Position numbers and translations under genes: made by a program. The notes under the pieces were generated by a model. It was given only the letters and a program-made list of their open reading frames with translations. It had not been told where the DNA came from and did not search any database. Source: Actinomycetales bacterium (GTDB lineage: Bacteria > Actinomycetota > Actinomycetes > S36-B12). From it: a DNA stretch of 64,000 nt. Of the stretch, positions 28,869-43,060 are shown piece by piece (within the stretch, counting starts at the first letter, position 1; every line of letters starts with the position of its first letter). The stretch is from assembly GCA_016125355.1 (NCBI GenBank), contig WGLX01000010.1:62001-126000 (forward strand), given 5' to 3'.

Positions 28869-30110
28869 TCAGTGGCCCATCAGGGCGCGGGTGGAGGCAA
28901 TCTGCTGCTCCAGGGCCTCGGCACCCTTGGCGTCGCCGCGGGCGAGGGCGGCGGCCCGCTTGTCCTCGAGCCGGGCCAGGGCCTCGGTGAAGGCGTCCGT
29001 CGCCACGGTCGTGTTGTTCGCCGACCACTCCTCGGCCTCGGCGGCCCGGATGGTCTCCTCGACCCGCTTCAGGCGCCGCTCAAGCCGGTCCCGGTCGCCG
29101 CGGGGCAGGTCCCCGGCCCGGTCCCAGCGCTCCTGGACGGCCCGCAGGGCGCTCTTGGCCTCCTTGAGGTCGGTGACCGGCAGCAGGGCCTCGGCCTCCA
29201 CCACCAGGGCCTCCTTGGCCGGCACGTTGGCGCGCAGCTCCTCGTCGGCCGCCTCGTCCGCTGCCGTGCGGGCCGCGTAGAACGCGTCCTGAGCCGCCTT
29301 GAAGCGCTTCCAGAGTCGGTCCTCGTCGGCGCGGCTGGCCCGGGGGGCGGCCTTCCAGTCGCCCATGAGGTCGCGCAGCTGCTTGCCGGTGCGGCCCCAG
29401 TCGGTGGACGTGGACAGTGCCTCGGCCTTCTCGATGAGCTCCCGTTTGCGGGCGACGGCCTCCTTGCGCTGGCCGTCGATCTCGCTGAAGTGCGCGCGGC
29501 GGCGCTTGTCGAACGCCGAACGCGCCCCGCTGATGCGCTGCCAGAGCTCCTGCTCGCCGGCCCTGTCGAAGCGCGGGATGGCCTTCCACTCCTCGACGAT
29601 GGCGGCGTAGCGCGCCGTGGTGGCCTTCCACGAGGACGACTCCGTCAGCGACTCCGCCTCGTCGGCCAGCGCCCGGCGGGTCGTCATGGCCGCCTCGCGC
29701 TGCTCCGCCTTGCGTGCCTTGGCCGCCTCGCGCTCGACCTCGATGGCGCCGGCGAGTGCATCGCACCGGGCCTCCAGGGCCGCCACGTCACCGACGAACG
29801 AGCGCGCCGCCAGGGCCTCGCGCACTTTGTCGAGCACGCCCTGCGCCTGCTCCGCGGACGCGCGCCCGTCGGAGATGCGCGTGGTGATCAGGTCGATCTC
29901 GACGACGAGGTCGTCGTACTTGCGTCCGAAGAAGGCCAGGCCCTCCGCGGGCGTGCCGGCCGCCCACTGGCCGACGACGACCTCGCCCTCAGGCGCGAGC
30001 AGGATGACCGTGCCGTCCTCCTCGACGCGGCCGAAGCGGGACGGGTCGCTCGCCGCCACGGGCGCCGTGGGGCGCAAAGCCGCGGGGGTCGGGACACCGG
30101 AGTCGCTCAC
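28869..30110 (-). CDS. DUF349-repeat protein
   Basis: This 413-residue, highly charged, helical protein has several ~70-residue DUF349 repeats. Each has a tryptophan in phrases such as ATTARYAAIVEEWKAIPRF, DLMGDWKAAPRA and ALRAVQERWDRAG. The family function is unknown; coiled-coil scaffolding is a guess. GTG 30110 is preferred because AGGTGA precedes it; the reading frame stays open further upstream without a good ribosome site. A TATGGT hexamer (complement of 30159-30164) is a candidate -10. It is convergent with relA. Confidence 0.8.
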   Translation of the reverse strand: MSDSGVPTPAALRPTAPVAASDPSRFGRVEEDGTVILLAPEGEVVVGQWAAGTPAEGLAFFGRKYDDLVVEIDLITTRISDGRASAEQAQGVLDKVREALAARSFVGDVAALEARCDALAGAIEVEREAAKARKAEQREAAMTTRRALADEAESLTESSSWKATTARYAAIVEEWKAIPRFDRAGEQELWQRISGARSAFDKRRRAHFSEIDGQRKEAVARKRELIEKAEALSTSTDWGRTGKQLRDLMGDWKAAPRASRADEDRLWKRFKAAQDAFYAARTAADEAADEELRANVPAKEALVVEAEALLPVTDLKEAKSALRAVQERWDRAGDLPRGDRDRLERRLKRVEETIRAAEAEEWSANNTTVATDAFTEALARLEDKRAAALARGDAKGAEALEQQIASTRALMGH

Positions 30111-30171
30111 GCGGTCACCTGGCCTTCTGTCGATTCGTGGCAAGCACTCTGCGGTACCACCATAACGATTG

Positions 30172-31035
30172 CTAGGAACTTGGCTGGACCGTTGCCGATT
30201 CGATAGACACCGGCTGACGAGGCGCACCATCGGGTGTGCCGTCGGCCGTGCCCACCGACGCGATCTCCTGGACGATGTCCAGGCCCGAGGTCACCGTGCC
30301 CCAGATCGAGTAGTCCGGCGGCAGCGTCGTGTCCTGGTAGACGATGAAGAACTGCGAGCCCGAGGTGCCGGGTCCGGCATTGGCCATGGCCACGGTGCCC
30401 GCCGGGTAGTTGTTGCTGCCGTCGGCGGGAAGGTTCTCGTCGGGCACCGTGTATCCGGGCCCTCCCGTGCCGTCACCAGCGGGGTCCCCGCACTGCAGCA
30501 CGAAGATGCCCGAGGTGGTCAGCCGATGGCAGGTGACACCGTCGTAGAAGCCCTGCTGGGCCAGGAAGACCTCGCTGGACACGGTCTGCGGGGCGGCCGG
30601 GTCGAGGGCAATGACGATGTCGCCGCAGTTCGTGGTCAACGTCAGGGTGCTGCCCGTGAGGTCCGTGGCGGGGGAGTCGAACGTCATGTCGTTCGGACGG
30701 GGCGTGCCGGGTGCGGTGCAGTCGAGGACGGCCGGCTCGGCGATCGGCTCGCCCGAGGCGCCGCTCGACGCCGCACCTGAGGGAGCCGTCGAGGCGGCGG
30801 GCGAACTCGACGCCTGGGCGCTGGGCGTTGCCGACGGCTGGGCGGCAGGCACGTCGGGCCCGCTCATGGCACTCGCCACGATCCAGCCGACGCCACCGAG
30901 GACCAGGGCGACCACCACGATGACCGCGACGATCTTCTGGTTGCGCTTGCGTCGATCCCCGGCAGCGGACCGCCGGGCCTGCTGACGCTCGTACTTGGCA
31001 CGGGCCAGTTCCCGCTGCCGCTTCTTCCCCGCCAT
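30172..31035 (-). CDS. Membrane-anchored cyclophilin-type peptidyl-prolyl isomerase
   Basis: This 287-residue protein has a basic N-terminus, one membrane helix (VAVIVVVALVLGGVGWIVAS, about residues 36-55), a Ser/Ala/Pro linker, and an external cyclophilin domain of about 170 residues. Cyclophilin landmarks are FYDGVTCHRL, FVLQCGDPAGDGTGGPGY, SGSQFFI and YSIWGTV. The usual Arg of the active site (FHRxxxxFM.QGG) becomes CHRLTTSGIFVLQCGD, so the core is kept but divergent. It probably assists folding of exported proteins. The same gene stands near relA and hisS in other actinobacteria. Confidence 0.87.
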   Translation of the reverse strand: MAGKKRQRELARAKYERQQARRSAAGDRRKRNQKIVAVIVVVALVLGGVGWIVASAMSGPDVPAAQPSATPSAQASSSPAASTAPSGAASSGASGEPIAEPAVLDCTAPGTPRPNDMTFDSPATDLTGSTLTLTTNCGDIVIALDPAAPQTVSSEVFLAQQGFYDGVTCHRLTTSGIFVLQCGDPAGDGTGGPGYTVPDENLPADGSNNYPAGTVAMANAGPGTSGSQFFIVYQDTTLPPDYSIWGTVTSGLDIVQEIASVGTADGTPDGAPRQPVSIESATVQPSS

Positions 31036-31126
31036 GCACGTCCCTTCGCCGCGTTCCGCGTCATGCGGATCGCGGGGGGAGTCTAGACGGGGGAGTGCGG
31101 CCGCTCGGCCGTGCCGTGCTCCTCGG

Positions 31127-31132
31127 TAGGCT
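31127..31132 (+). promoter_or_regulatory. Probable -10 hexamer of the MBL-hisS-aspS unit
   Basis: TAGGCT lies 26 nt before GTG 31159 in the divergent gap with the cyclophilin gene. The short leader contains GAAGGGTGAGG, a weak ribosome site. Confidence 0.45.
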
Positions 31133-31158
31133 TTGCGCGAGTTTCCGAAGGGTGAGGC

Positions 31159-31863
31159 GTGCTGATCGCAGGGTTTCCCGCGGGCTCGTGGGCGACCAAT
31201 TGCTATGTCGTGGCCACGGGCCCCGGTGAGCCGTGCCTGATCATCGATCCGGGCCAGGACTCCATCGACGGGGTGCACGAGATCATCCGTGAGCACCGGC
31301 TCGCGCCGGCCGCCGTCCTCCTCACCCACGGACACATCGACCACGTGTGGTCGGTGGCGCCCCTCTCGAGTGAGTTCGACGTTCCCGCGCTGATCCATGC
31401 CGACGACCGCTACCGCCTCGTCGACCCGGCAGGATCGAGCATCGCTGCCGCAAGAGACCAGCTCCTCGCGATGACCAAGAACGCCCTCGAGCTGACCGAG
31501 CCGTCCGATGTCCGACTGTTCGCCGACCAGGAGACGGTCGACCTGGCCGGCATCACCCTCACCGTCCGCCACGCGCCCGGACACACCGAGGGCTCAGTCG
31601 TGTTCGAGCTGACGGAGGTCATGTTCAGTGGCGACGTCCTCTTCGCCGGCTCCATCGGGCGCACGGACCTGCCCGGTGGGGATCATGCGCGGATGATCGA
31701 CTCCCTGCGCCGCGTCATCGTCCCCGCCCGCGACGATCTCGTCGTCCTGCCGGGTCATGGTCCACAGACGACGATCGGCGACGAGAAGCGCGCCAATCCC
31801 TACCTCGCGCCCCTGGTCGCGGCGGCCGGCGGGGACGTACCGCGCAACCCGAAGGGGCTGTGA
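31159..31863 (+). CDS. Metallo-beta-lactamase-fold hydrolase, glyoxalase II-like
   Basis: This 234-residue protein has the metal-binding THGHIDH motif, a later HAPGHTEGS histidine, FSGDVLFAGSIGRTDLPGG with the bridging Asp, and a final LPGHGP histidine. This matches hydroxyacylglutathione-hydrolase-like thiolesterases. Actinobacteria generally lack glutathione, so a mycothiol or other thioester substrate is more likely; that is inference. It starts at a GTG one base upstream of the hisS unit and is probably co-transcribed with it. Confidence 0.83.
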   Translation: MLIAGFPAGSWATNCYVVATGPGEPCLIIDPGQDSIDGVHEIIREHRLAPAAVLLTHGHIDHVWSVAPLSSEFDVPALIHADDRYRLVDPAGSSIAAARDQLLAMTKNALELTEPSDVRLFADQETVDLAGITLTVRHAPGHTEGSVVFELTEVMFSGDVLFAGSIGRTDLPGGDHARMIDSLRRVIVPARDDLVVLPGHGPQTTIGDEKRANPYLAPLVAAAGGDVPRNPKGL

Positions 31864-31864
31864 C

Positions 31865-33204
31865 GTGGCCAAGGCATCCCGGCTCTCCGGTTTCCCCGAG
31901 TGGCTGCCCGAGGGCCAGCTGGTCCAGCAGCTCGTGGAGGACACGGCGCGACGGGTCTTCGAGCTGCACGGCTTCGCGGCGCTCGAGACCCGCGCCGTCG
32001 AGCCCCTCGAGGCCATGCTCCGCAAGGGCGAGATCGACAAGGAGGTCTACGTCCTGCGTCGGCTGCACGCGGCCGAGGACGAGCCGGACCCGGGCCTGGG
32101 CCTTCACTTCGACCTGACGGTCCCGTTCTCGCGATACGTCCTCGAGAACGCCGGCCACCTCGACTTCCCGTTCCGGCGCTACCAGGTCCAGAAGGTGTGG
32201 CGAGGCGAACGGCCCCAGGAGGGCCGGTTCCGCGAGTTCACGCAGGCGGACATCGACGTGATCGGTCGCGACACCCTGTCCTTCCACCACGAGGTCGAGA
32301 TGGCCGTGGTCATGGCCACGCTCCTGGGCGAGCTGCCCATTCCGCCGTCTGTGATCCAGGTCAACAACCGAAAGCTCGCCGAGGGCTTCTTCCGCGGGGT
32401 CGGCGCCGACCAGCCGGACCTCGTCCTGCGCGCGATCGACAAGCTCGACAAGATCGGCCCCGCCCGTGTGCGGGGACTCCTCGTCGATGAGGTCGGCCTG
32501 TCGGAGCGCGCGGCCGACCAGTGCCTGGCCCTCGCCGAGATCCGCACGCCGGACGCCTCGTTCGTCGACCGCGTCCGTGCGCTCGGGGTGCGCAACGACC
32601 TGCTCGACGAGGGCCTCGAGGAGCTGGCCGCGGTCGTGGACGGAGCCAACGCGCGGCGGTTCGGCTCGGTGGTGGCGGACCTGAGGATCGCGCGCGGCCT
32701 CGACTACTACACCGGCACCGTGTACGAGACGCAGCTCGTCGGGTTCGAGTCGGTGGGGTCGATCGCCTCCGGTGGCCGCTATGACTCGCTGGCGACCGAC
32801 GGCCGGCAGACGTTCCCGGGGGTCGGCCTCTCGCTCGGCGTGACGAGGCTCGTCTCCGTACTGCTCGGCCGGGATCTCGTGACCGTGAGCCGCAAGGTGC
32901 CCTCCGTCGTGCTGGTCGCCGTCGTGGACGACGCGAGCCGCGATGACAGCGAGGCCGTGGCCGGGGCGCTCCGGGCGCGGGGGATCGCGTGCGAGGTCGC
33001 CCCGAAGGCGGACAAGTTCGGCAAGCAGATCAAGCATGCCGACCGCCGAGGCATCCCGTACGTCTGGTTCCCCGATCCGTCGGGGGACACCGTCAAGGAC
33101 ATCCGCAGCGGCGACCAGGTCCCGGCATCCGCCGACTCGTGGTCTCCGCACGTCACCGAGCTCCGCCCCACCGTCTCCGCCACCCCCAGCCAGGAGGAAC
33201 GTCC

Positions 33205-33208
<4 letters not shown>
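31865..33208 (+). CDS. hisS: Histidine--tRNA ligase
   Basis: This 447-residue class II synthetase has motif 2 region [29 protein letters not shown] and the histidine-binding motifs [13 protein letters not shown] and [11 protein letters not shown]-terminal anticodon-binding domain ([12 protein letters not shown]...) is present. It starts at a GTG one base after the preceding stop and overlaps aspS by 4 nt. Confidence 0.95.
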
Positions 33209-34964
<1,756 letters not shown>

Positions 34965-34968
<4 letters not shown>

Positions 34969-35702
34969 CCAACACGCGGCATCCCCTGGAGGTCCGGCCC
35001 GACGATCCGCTCGTGCGGTGGATGGGGTCCCGTCGGCCACCGCGAGACCTGGCCGCACAGGGCGCCAACGTGGCCTGGCTCGGACGAGCCTCGCGCGACG
35101 AGGAGAGCTGGGTGACGGGCCTCGGCGACGACCCGGCGACCGTGGTCAGGCTGGTGATGGAACTCGCCGAGCGACACGGCGTCGACGGCGTCACCGTGAT
35201 GGAGCCGGCATTCGACCTGCTGCCGGTGCACCTGCGCAGCAGCGAGGTCGGTCGCTGGTGCCTGTGGACGCTCGACCCGGCGGATGTCCCCGAGGGCAGG
35301 ACCACGGCGGTCGACCTCGCCCTCGATGATCCGCGTATCGCTCCGCTGCTGGAGCACTCGGACTCGGCGCACATCTTCCCCGGGCACCCGCGCCTGGTGC
35401 GCTGGACGGGCGTCGTGGACGGTGAACGGCTGCTGGCATGCGCTGGGGAGATCAGCGAGCCCTCCGGCGCCGCGCACATCGTGAGCGTCTGCACCGAGCC
35501 CCAGTCACGCGGCCAGGGTCTGGCGCGCGCGGCCTGCCGCCGCATCATCGATCATGCCCTCGCCGACGGGGCGCCCATGATCGTGCTGGAGATGTACACG
35601 GCCAATGAGGCGGGGCGGCGCACGTACTCCGCGCTGGGATTCGTGGAGCGCGGACGCTACGTCTCGGGCTTGCTGCCGCATGCGCTCCCGGTACCGTCGT
35701 GA
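34965..35702 (+). CDS. GNAT-family N-acetyltransferase
   Basis: This 245-residue protein has a C-terminal GNAT domain with acetyl-CoA loop [19 protein letters not shown] and the following [20 protein letters not shown]. The N-terminal ~110 residues form a separate, unrecognised region. The substrate is unknown. It starts at a GTG overlapping the aspS stop and overlaps the HAD gene by 4 nt, so it is part of the hisS-aspS transcript. Confidence 0.78.
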
Positions 35703-36304
35703 CGGTTCAGGTTCGGGCGGTCATCGTCGACATCGGCGGCGTCCTGACGTCTGAGGGCGCCTGGACGTGGGGACAGCCATGGGGCGTCAGCGAAGCGGAT
35801 CTCATGGACCTGCTGACCCGGCTGGATCCCGAGGACGGGCTCACCCGTGGTGTGCGCGGTGAGGAGTGGCTTCGGGCCGCCCTCGGCGACGCGCTCGGCC
35901 TGGACGAGCCGGCTCGCGATGCCCTCATGGCGGACCTGTGGGACTGGTACTGCGGCACCCCGGACGAGGCCCTGCTGTCCTGGGTGCGGGGACTGCGTGG
36001 GCGGGTCGCTGTCATCGCGCTGAGCAACTCGGCGGACGGAGCACGCCGGGAGGAGCAGCGGCGCTACGGGTTCGCCGAGATCTTCGACGACATCGTGTAC
36101 TCCCATGAGGTGGCCCTGGCGAAGCCCGATCCGCGGATCTACCTGCTGGCCTGCGAGCGCCTCCAGGTTGAGCCGACGCAGGCGGCCTTCATCGACGACC
36201 GCCTCGAGAACGTCGAGGCGGCCCGCGCGCTGGGGATGTTCGCCGTCCACCATATGGCAGCGGCCCGCACCATCGCCGAGATCGAGCCGCTGCTCGGGTC
36301 GTAG
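35699..36304 (+). CDS. HAD-superfamily hydrolase
   Basis: This 201-residue protein has HAD motif I VIVDIGGVLT, motif II LSNSADG, motif III lysine in LAKPDPRIY and motif IV FIDDRLENV. The second aspartate of motif I is Gly, as in haloacid-dehalogenase and epoxide-hydrolase-N-terminal-like members rather than typical phosphatases. The substrate is unknown. It starts at a GTG overlapping the previous stop, and its TAG stop is the beginning of the rarA -10 hexamer. Confidence 0.8.
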   Translation: MTVQVRAVIVDIGGVLTSEGAWTWGQPWGVSEADLMDLLTRLDPEDGLTRGVRGEEWLRAALGDALGLDEPARDALMADLWDWYCGTPDEALLSWVRGLRGRVAVIALSNSADGARREEQRRYGFAEIFDDIVYSHEVALAKPDPRIYLLACERLQVEPTQAAFIDDRLENVEAARALGMFAVHHMAAARTIAEIEPLLGS

Positions 36305-36307
36305 GGT
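36302..36307 (+). promoter_or_regulatory. -10 hexamer of a probable leaderless rarA transcript
   Basis: TAGGGT ends 6 nt before the rarA ATG, and no Shine-Dalgarno sequence is present. Its TAG is also the stop codon of the preceding HAD gene. Confidence 0.55.
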
Positions 36308-36313
36308 TCGGCC

Positions 36314-37663
36314 ATGACCCTGTTCGATGACGGCGTCGGGGCCGGTCGGGCGGGTGCGCCGCTGGCGGTGCGAATGCGCCCGGCGACGATCGACGAGGTC
36401 GTGGGCCAGGAGGCGGCCCTGGCCGCCGGATCACCCCTGCGCACGCTGCTCACGGCACCCGCAGACGCGCCCGTCGTCTCGGTCATCCTCTGGGGGCCGC
36501 CGGGGACCGGGAAGACCACCCTCGCCTCACTCCTGTCCGCGGGCAGCGGACGCCAGTTCGTGGAGCTCTCCGCGGTCACGGCGGGGGTCAAGGATGTCCG
36601 CCTGGTCATCGACCAGGCCCGCGATCGCCTGGCGATGCACGGTCGCGGCACGGTGCTGTTCATCGACGAGGTCCACCGGTTCTCCAAGACCCAGCAGGAC
36701 GCGTTGCTCCCTGCCGTGGAGAACGGCTGGGTGACCCTCATCGCGGCCACGACCGAGAACCCGAGCTTCTCGGTGATCGCGCCGTTGATGTCGCGCAGCG
36801 TCCTGGTGCGGCTGTCACCGCTGACCGACGAGCACGTGGAGGCGCTGCTCCGCCGAGCGCTGGTGGACCCGCGCGGACTCGACGGTCGCGTCGAGATCGA
36901 TGAGGACGCCCTGGGTCACCTCATCCGGACGGCCGGCGGCGATGCTCGGCGTGCCCTCACCGGCCTCGATGCCGCCGCGTCCGCTCACGCTGAGGGGGTA
37001 CAGGGGGGCCGTATCACCATCGCGGACGCGGAGCGGGCGGTCCAGCAAGCGGCCATCCTCTACGACAAGGACGGCGACCAGCACTACGACGTCATCAGCG
37101 CCTTCATCAAGAGCGTCCGGGGCAGCGACCCGGACGCCGCGCTGCACTATCTCGCTCGGATGCTGCAGGCAGGGGAGGATCCCCGCTTCATCGCCCGCCG
37201 GCTCATGATCCTGGCGAGCGAGGACGTCGGCATGGCGGAGCTGAACGTCCTGCAGACTGCGGTCGCCGCCGCACAGGCGGTCGCCCTGGTGGGAATGCCC
37301 GAGGCCAGCATCATCCTCGCGCACGCAACGATCCATGCGGCCCTCGCCCCGAAGTCGAATGCCGTGGTGGTCGGAATCGGCGAGGCGATGGCCGACGTGC
37401 GGGCCGGCGGCATCGGACGGGTCCCCTCGCACCTGCGGGACGCGCACTATCCCGGGGCGGCCCGGCTGGGGCACGGCGACGGGTATGTGTACCCGCATGA
37501 CGAGCCCGGCGGGGTGGCCCGGCAGCAGTACCTCCCCGACGAGCTCGTCGATCGCCGGTACTACCGCCCCACCCGGCATGGGGCGGAGGGGGCCTGGGGC
37601 GACGTCGCCGCCAAGGTGGCGGGCCTGCGCCGCACGGACGGCGACGTACCGGCCGACCGTTAG
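36314..37663 (+). CDS. rarA: Replication-associated recombination protein RarA (AAA+ ATPase)
   Basis: This 449-residue clamp-loader-like ATPase has Walker [13 protein letters not shown], Walker [21 protein letters not shown], sensor [11 protein letters not shown] and the conserved C-terminal [19 protein letters not shown]. RarA/MgsA acts at stalled replication forks. It is probably transcribed from its own leaderless promoter. Its TAG stop again forms part of a TAGGGT hexamer serving the next gene. Confidence 0.93.
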   Translation: MTLFDDGVGAGRAGAPLAVRMRPATIDEVVGQEAALAAGSPLRTLLTAPADAPVVSVILWGPPGTGKTTLASLLSAGSGRQFVELSAVTAGVKDVRLVIDQARDRLAMHGRGTVLFIDEVHRFSKTQQDALLPAVENGWVTLIAATTENPSFSVIAPLMSRSVLVRLSPLTDEHVEALLRRALVDPRGLDGRVEIDEDALGHLIRTAGGDARRALTGLDAAASAHAEGVQGGRITIADAERAVQQAAILYDKDGDQHYDVISAFIKSVRGSDPDAALHYLARMLQAGEDPRFIARRLMILASEDVGMAELNVLQTAVAAAQAVALVGMPEASIILAHATIHAALAPKSNAVVVGIGEAMADVRAGGIGRVPSHLRDAHYPGAARLGHGDGYVYPHDEPGGVARQQYLPDELVDRRYYRPTRHGAEGAWGDVAAKVAGLRRTDGDVPADR

Positions 37664-37666
37664 GGT
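37661..37666 (+). promoter_or_regulatory. -10 hexamer of a probable leaderless transcript (37673 gene, alaS)
   Basis: TAGGGT ends 6 nt before ATG 37673, without a ribosome site. It overlaps the rarA stop exactly as the hexamer at 36302 overlaps the HAD stop. Confidence 0.55.
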
Positions 37667-37672
37667 TTCCCC

Positions 37673-37951
37673 ATGCGGAGGATGGTGTGGGTCGCCCTCG
37701 GAGCGGCCGGCGGCGTGATCGTGTACCGGCGCGCCCAGACGATGATCGCGGACGCGCGTGAGCGGGGAGTGGTCGTCAGCGCCCAGCAGGCGGGGGTGTC
37801 CGCCATGAGCGCCCTTGCGGCCGCCCGGAACCTGGCCTCCGCGGCCGCGGAGCGCGCCCAGGCCGATCACGCCACCCCTGCGCCTGGTCCGTCCGGCCCC
37901 GGGTCGGCTGCCGCCCGCGTCCTCCGCACGTCCCGAGAAGGAGAGAAGTAG
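37673..37951 (+). CDS. Small membrane-associated protein before alaS, unknown function
   Basis: This 92-residue protein has a short N-terminal hydrophobic segment (MVWVALGAAGGVIVYRR), an Ala-rich helical middle and a Pro/Ser-rich tail. Small proteins of this kind (DUF6167-like, from memory) lie between rarA and alaS in many actinobacteria. It ends 2 nt before alaS and contributes the GAAGGAGAG ribosome site used by alaS. Confidence 0.7.
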   Translation: MRRMVWVALGAAGGVIVYRRAQTMIADARERGVVVSAQQAGVSAMSALAAARNLASAAAERAQADHATPAPGPSGPGSAAARVLRTSREGEK

Positions 37952-37953
37952 TC

Positions 37954-40629
<2,676 letters not shown>

Positions 40630-40631
40630 GG

Positions 40632-41093
40632 GTGCGTCCCGGGGTGCGGATCGCCCTCGACGTCGGCACGGTGCGGATCGGCGTGGCGCGCAGTGACGCC
40701 CTGGGCATGCTGGCCGTGCCCTTGGATGCGGTGGCGGCGGGGGACACGTCGATTGACGCGGTCCTCGCGGTCGCCGATGAGTGGCAGGCCATCGAGGCCT
40801 ATGTGGGCCTGCCCCTGCACATGAGCGGCGGTGAGGGGGCATCTGCCGAGATGGCCCGGTCATGGGCTGGGCGCTTGGCGGAACGTTCCGACATGCCGGT
40901 CCGTCTGATCGACGAACGGCTGTCCACCGTGCAGGCGCAGCGCGCCCTTCGGGAGGGCGGCCGGTCGACACGCCAGTCGAGATCCGTCATCGACAGCGCC
41001 TCGGCTGTCATGGTGCTGCAGTCGGTACTGGACGCGGAGTCGGCCACCGGTCGGGCTCCCGGGGAGCTCGTGGAGCGCAGGGAGACGACATGA
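40632..41093 (+). CDS. ruvX: RuvX/YqgF-family RNase H-fold putative nuclease
   Basis: This 153-residue protein shows IALDVGTVRIGVARSD (first catalytic Asp), YVGLPLHMSG and LIDERLSTVQA. YqgF proteins are linked to 16S rRNA 5' maturation and possibly junction resolution. It starts at a GTG, lies between alaS and mltG, and overlaps mltG by 4 nt. Confidence 0.9.
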   Translation: MRPGVRIALDVGTVRIGVARSDALGMLAVPLDAVAAGDTSIDAVLAVADEWQAIEAYVGLPLHMSGGEGASAEMARSWAGRLAERSDMPVRLIDERLSTVQAQRALREGGRSTRQSRSVIDSASAVMVLQSVLDAESATGRAPGELVERRETT

Positions 41094-42226
41094 GCCAGCT
41101 CGGCCCGATGATGACCTCGGGTCCGCTGCCCCCCTCACGCCATCGAGCGACCTGGGGCAAGCGGATCGCCGCGCTCATCGCCGTCGGCATCGCGCTGGCG
41201 ATGGTGGGGGCGTCCATCCTACTCATCCGCGGACCCGAGCAGGCCGGCGATGTTGCGGGCGTCGGGACAGGGGACGCCGTCGTCGTCGTGTCCACGGGCG
41301 ACACCCTCACGGAGATCGGCCAGAAGCTCGCCGCCGCCGGTGTCGTCGCATCGGTCGACGACTGGATCAACACCGCGTCCGTGGACGAGCGTGCCGCGAA
41401 GATCGGGCCGGGCAAGTACGCGCTCCGCAAGCAGATGAGCGCCACGGAGGCCCTCAACCTCATGCTGGATCCCGCCTCGCGCGCAGACAGCAGGCTGGTG
41501 CTCCCCGAGGGCCTGCGCCTGGAGCAGACCGTGGCGACCGCGGCGGAGGCCACCTCCCTGCCGAAGTCGGACTTCCAGAAGGTGCTGCGCAACCCGACGG
41601 ACATCGGCCTGCCCGCCTGGGCGAAGGACCGGCCAGAGGGCTTCCTGTTCCCGGCCACCTACGACCTGACGGGCGAGGAGACCGCGAAGGGGCTCATCAA
41701 GAGCCTCGTCGCGCGGTTCAACCAGGCGAGCCAGGACGTCGGGCTGGAGGAGCGGGCCAAGGAGGCAGGGATCACGCCCTATGAGGCACTGATCGTGGCC
41801 TCGCTCGTGGAGGCGGAGGTCGCCCCCGGCGACTTCGCCAAGGCCGCCCGGGTCATCTACAACCGCCTCGACAAGGGCATGCCGCTCCAGTTGGACTCGA
41901 CAGTGGCCTTCGCCCTCGGCATCAAGGACCTCCAGCTGAACCAGCAGCAGCTGGCCACGGACTCCCCGTACAACACGTACGTGCGCAAGGGCCTGCCGCC
42001 GCGTCCCATCAACTCACCGGGTCAGGCCGCGATCGAGGCGGCCCTGAGCCCGGCCAAGGGCAAGTGGCTGTACTTCGTGGCGGTCGATCCCCAGTCGAAG
42101 GAGACGAAGTTCGCCCGGACCTACGACCAGTTCCTCGCCCTCAAGCGGGAATTCCAGGCGAACCTGGCTCAGTACGAGAAGGAGCAGGCCCAGAGCAGCA
42201 GTAGTAGCAGCGGCAATGGCGGGTAG
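41090..42226 (+). CDS. mltG: Endolytic murein transglycosylase MltG (YceG)
   Basis: This 378-residue protein has one membrane helix (IAALIAVGIALAMVGASILLI, about residues 25-45) and an external YceG domain. Landmarks are GPGKYALRKQMSATEAL, RPEGFLFPATYDL, the catalytic Glu in IVASLVEAEV, and KGLPPRPINSPG. It cuts nascent glycan strands and sets their length. The C-terminus ends in a Gln/Ser-rich tail that overlaps aroE by 11 nt. The ATG start overlaps the ruvX stop. Confidence 0.92.
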   Translation: MSQLGPMMTSGPLPPSRHRATWGKRIAALIAVGIALAMVGASILLIRGPEQAGDVAGVGTGDAVVVVSTGDTLTEIGQKLAAAGVVASVDDWINTASVDERAAKIGPGKYALRKQMSATEALNLMLDPASRADSRLVLPEGLRLEQTVATAAEATSLPKSDFQKVLRNPTDIGLPAWAKDRPEGFLFPATYDLTGEETAKGLIKSLVARFNQASQDVGLEERAKEAGITPYEALIVASLVEAEVAPGDFAKAARVIYNRLDKGMPLQLDSTVAFALGIKDLQLNQQQLATDSPYNTYVRKGLPPRPINSPGQAAIEAALSPAKGKWLYFVAVDPQSKETKFARTYDQFLALKREFQANLAQYEKEQAQSSSSSSGNGG

Positions 42227-43016
42227 GAATCGGGCGGCGGTGCTGGGATCGCCGATCGCCCACTCGCTGTCGCCCGCCCTGCATCGCGCCGCGTACCGCG
42301 CTCTGGGGCTGGCCTGGACCTACGACGCGATCGACGTCGACGAGGCGGCCCTGCCGGCGTTCCTCGACGGGCTGGACGACACCTGGGCGGGGCTGTCCCT
42401 GACGATGCCCCTGAAGGAGGCGGTGATCCCGCTGCTGGCCGAGGTCGATCCAGAGGCCAGGTCCCTGCGCTCGGTCAACACCGTGCTGCCCCTCGACCGC
42501 GGCTGGCGCGGGACCAACACCGACGTGTACGGGATGACCCAGGCGCTCACGGAGGCCGGTCTCGACGCGACGCCGCGGCACGCCGTGGTCCTCGGAGCCG
42601 GGGCCACGGCCCGGAGTGCGCTCGCCGCACTGCTCCGCCTTGGGGCTGGCGAGGTCGTGGTGGCCGCTCGACGGCCCGAGGCGGCCGATGCCCTGTGCGA
42701 CCTCGGCCGTTCACTGGGGCTGAGGATGCACACGACCGACCTCGATCCCGATCCGCAGCTGGTGCGGGTGGATGTCGTCGTCAGCACCCTTCCGGGGGCC
42801 GCGGCCGAGCCGTGGGCGGGGATGGTCGGCGATGCCCCAGGCGTGCTGCTCGACGCGTCGTACCACCCGTGGCCGACCCCCCTGGCGGCCAACTGGGGGA
42901 GCGGGCGCATCGCGAGCGGGCGGGACATGCTCCTTTGGCAGGCGGTCGAGCAGGTGCGGCTGATGACCGGGCTGGAGCCGGACGTCGCGGCCATGGCCGC
43001 CGCCCTTCCCGACTGA
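42216..43016 (+). CDS. aroE: Shikimate dehydrogenase
   Basis: This 266-residue protein reduces 3-dehydroshikimate with NADPH. It shows [17 protein letters not shown], the catalytic Lys in [16 protein letters not shown] and the Rossmann loop [12 protein letters not shown]. Position between mltG and aroC is typical. The gap of 44 nt to aroC holds no clear promoter. Confidence 0.92.
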   Translation: MAGRNRAAVLGSPIAHSLSPALHRAAYRALGLAWTYDAIDVDEAALPAFLDGLDDTWAGLSLTMPLKEAVIPLLAEVDPEARSLRSVNTVLPLDRGWRGTNTDVYGMTQALTEAGLDATPRHAVVLGAGATARSALAALLRLGAGEVVVAARRPEAADALCDLGRSLGLRMHTTDLDPDPQLVRVDVVVSTLPGAAAEPWAGMVGDAPGVLLDASYHPWPTPLAANWGSGRIASGRDMLLWQAVEQVRLMTGLEPDVAAMAAALPD

Positions 43017-43060
43017 TCCCTCTGCCGAGCCAGAGCGGCCGCTCTGGAAGGATTCGCGGC

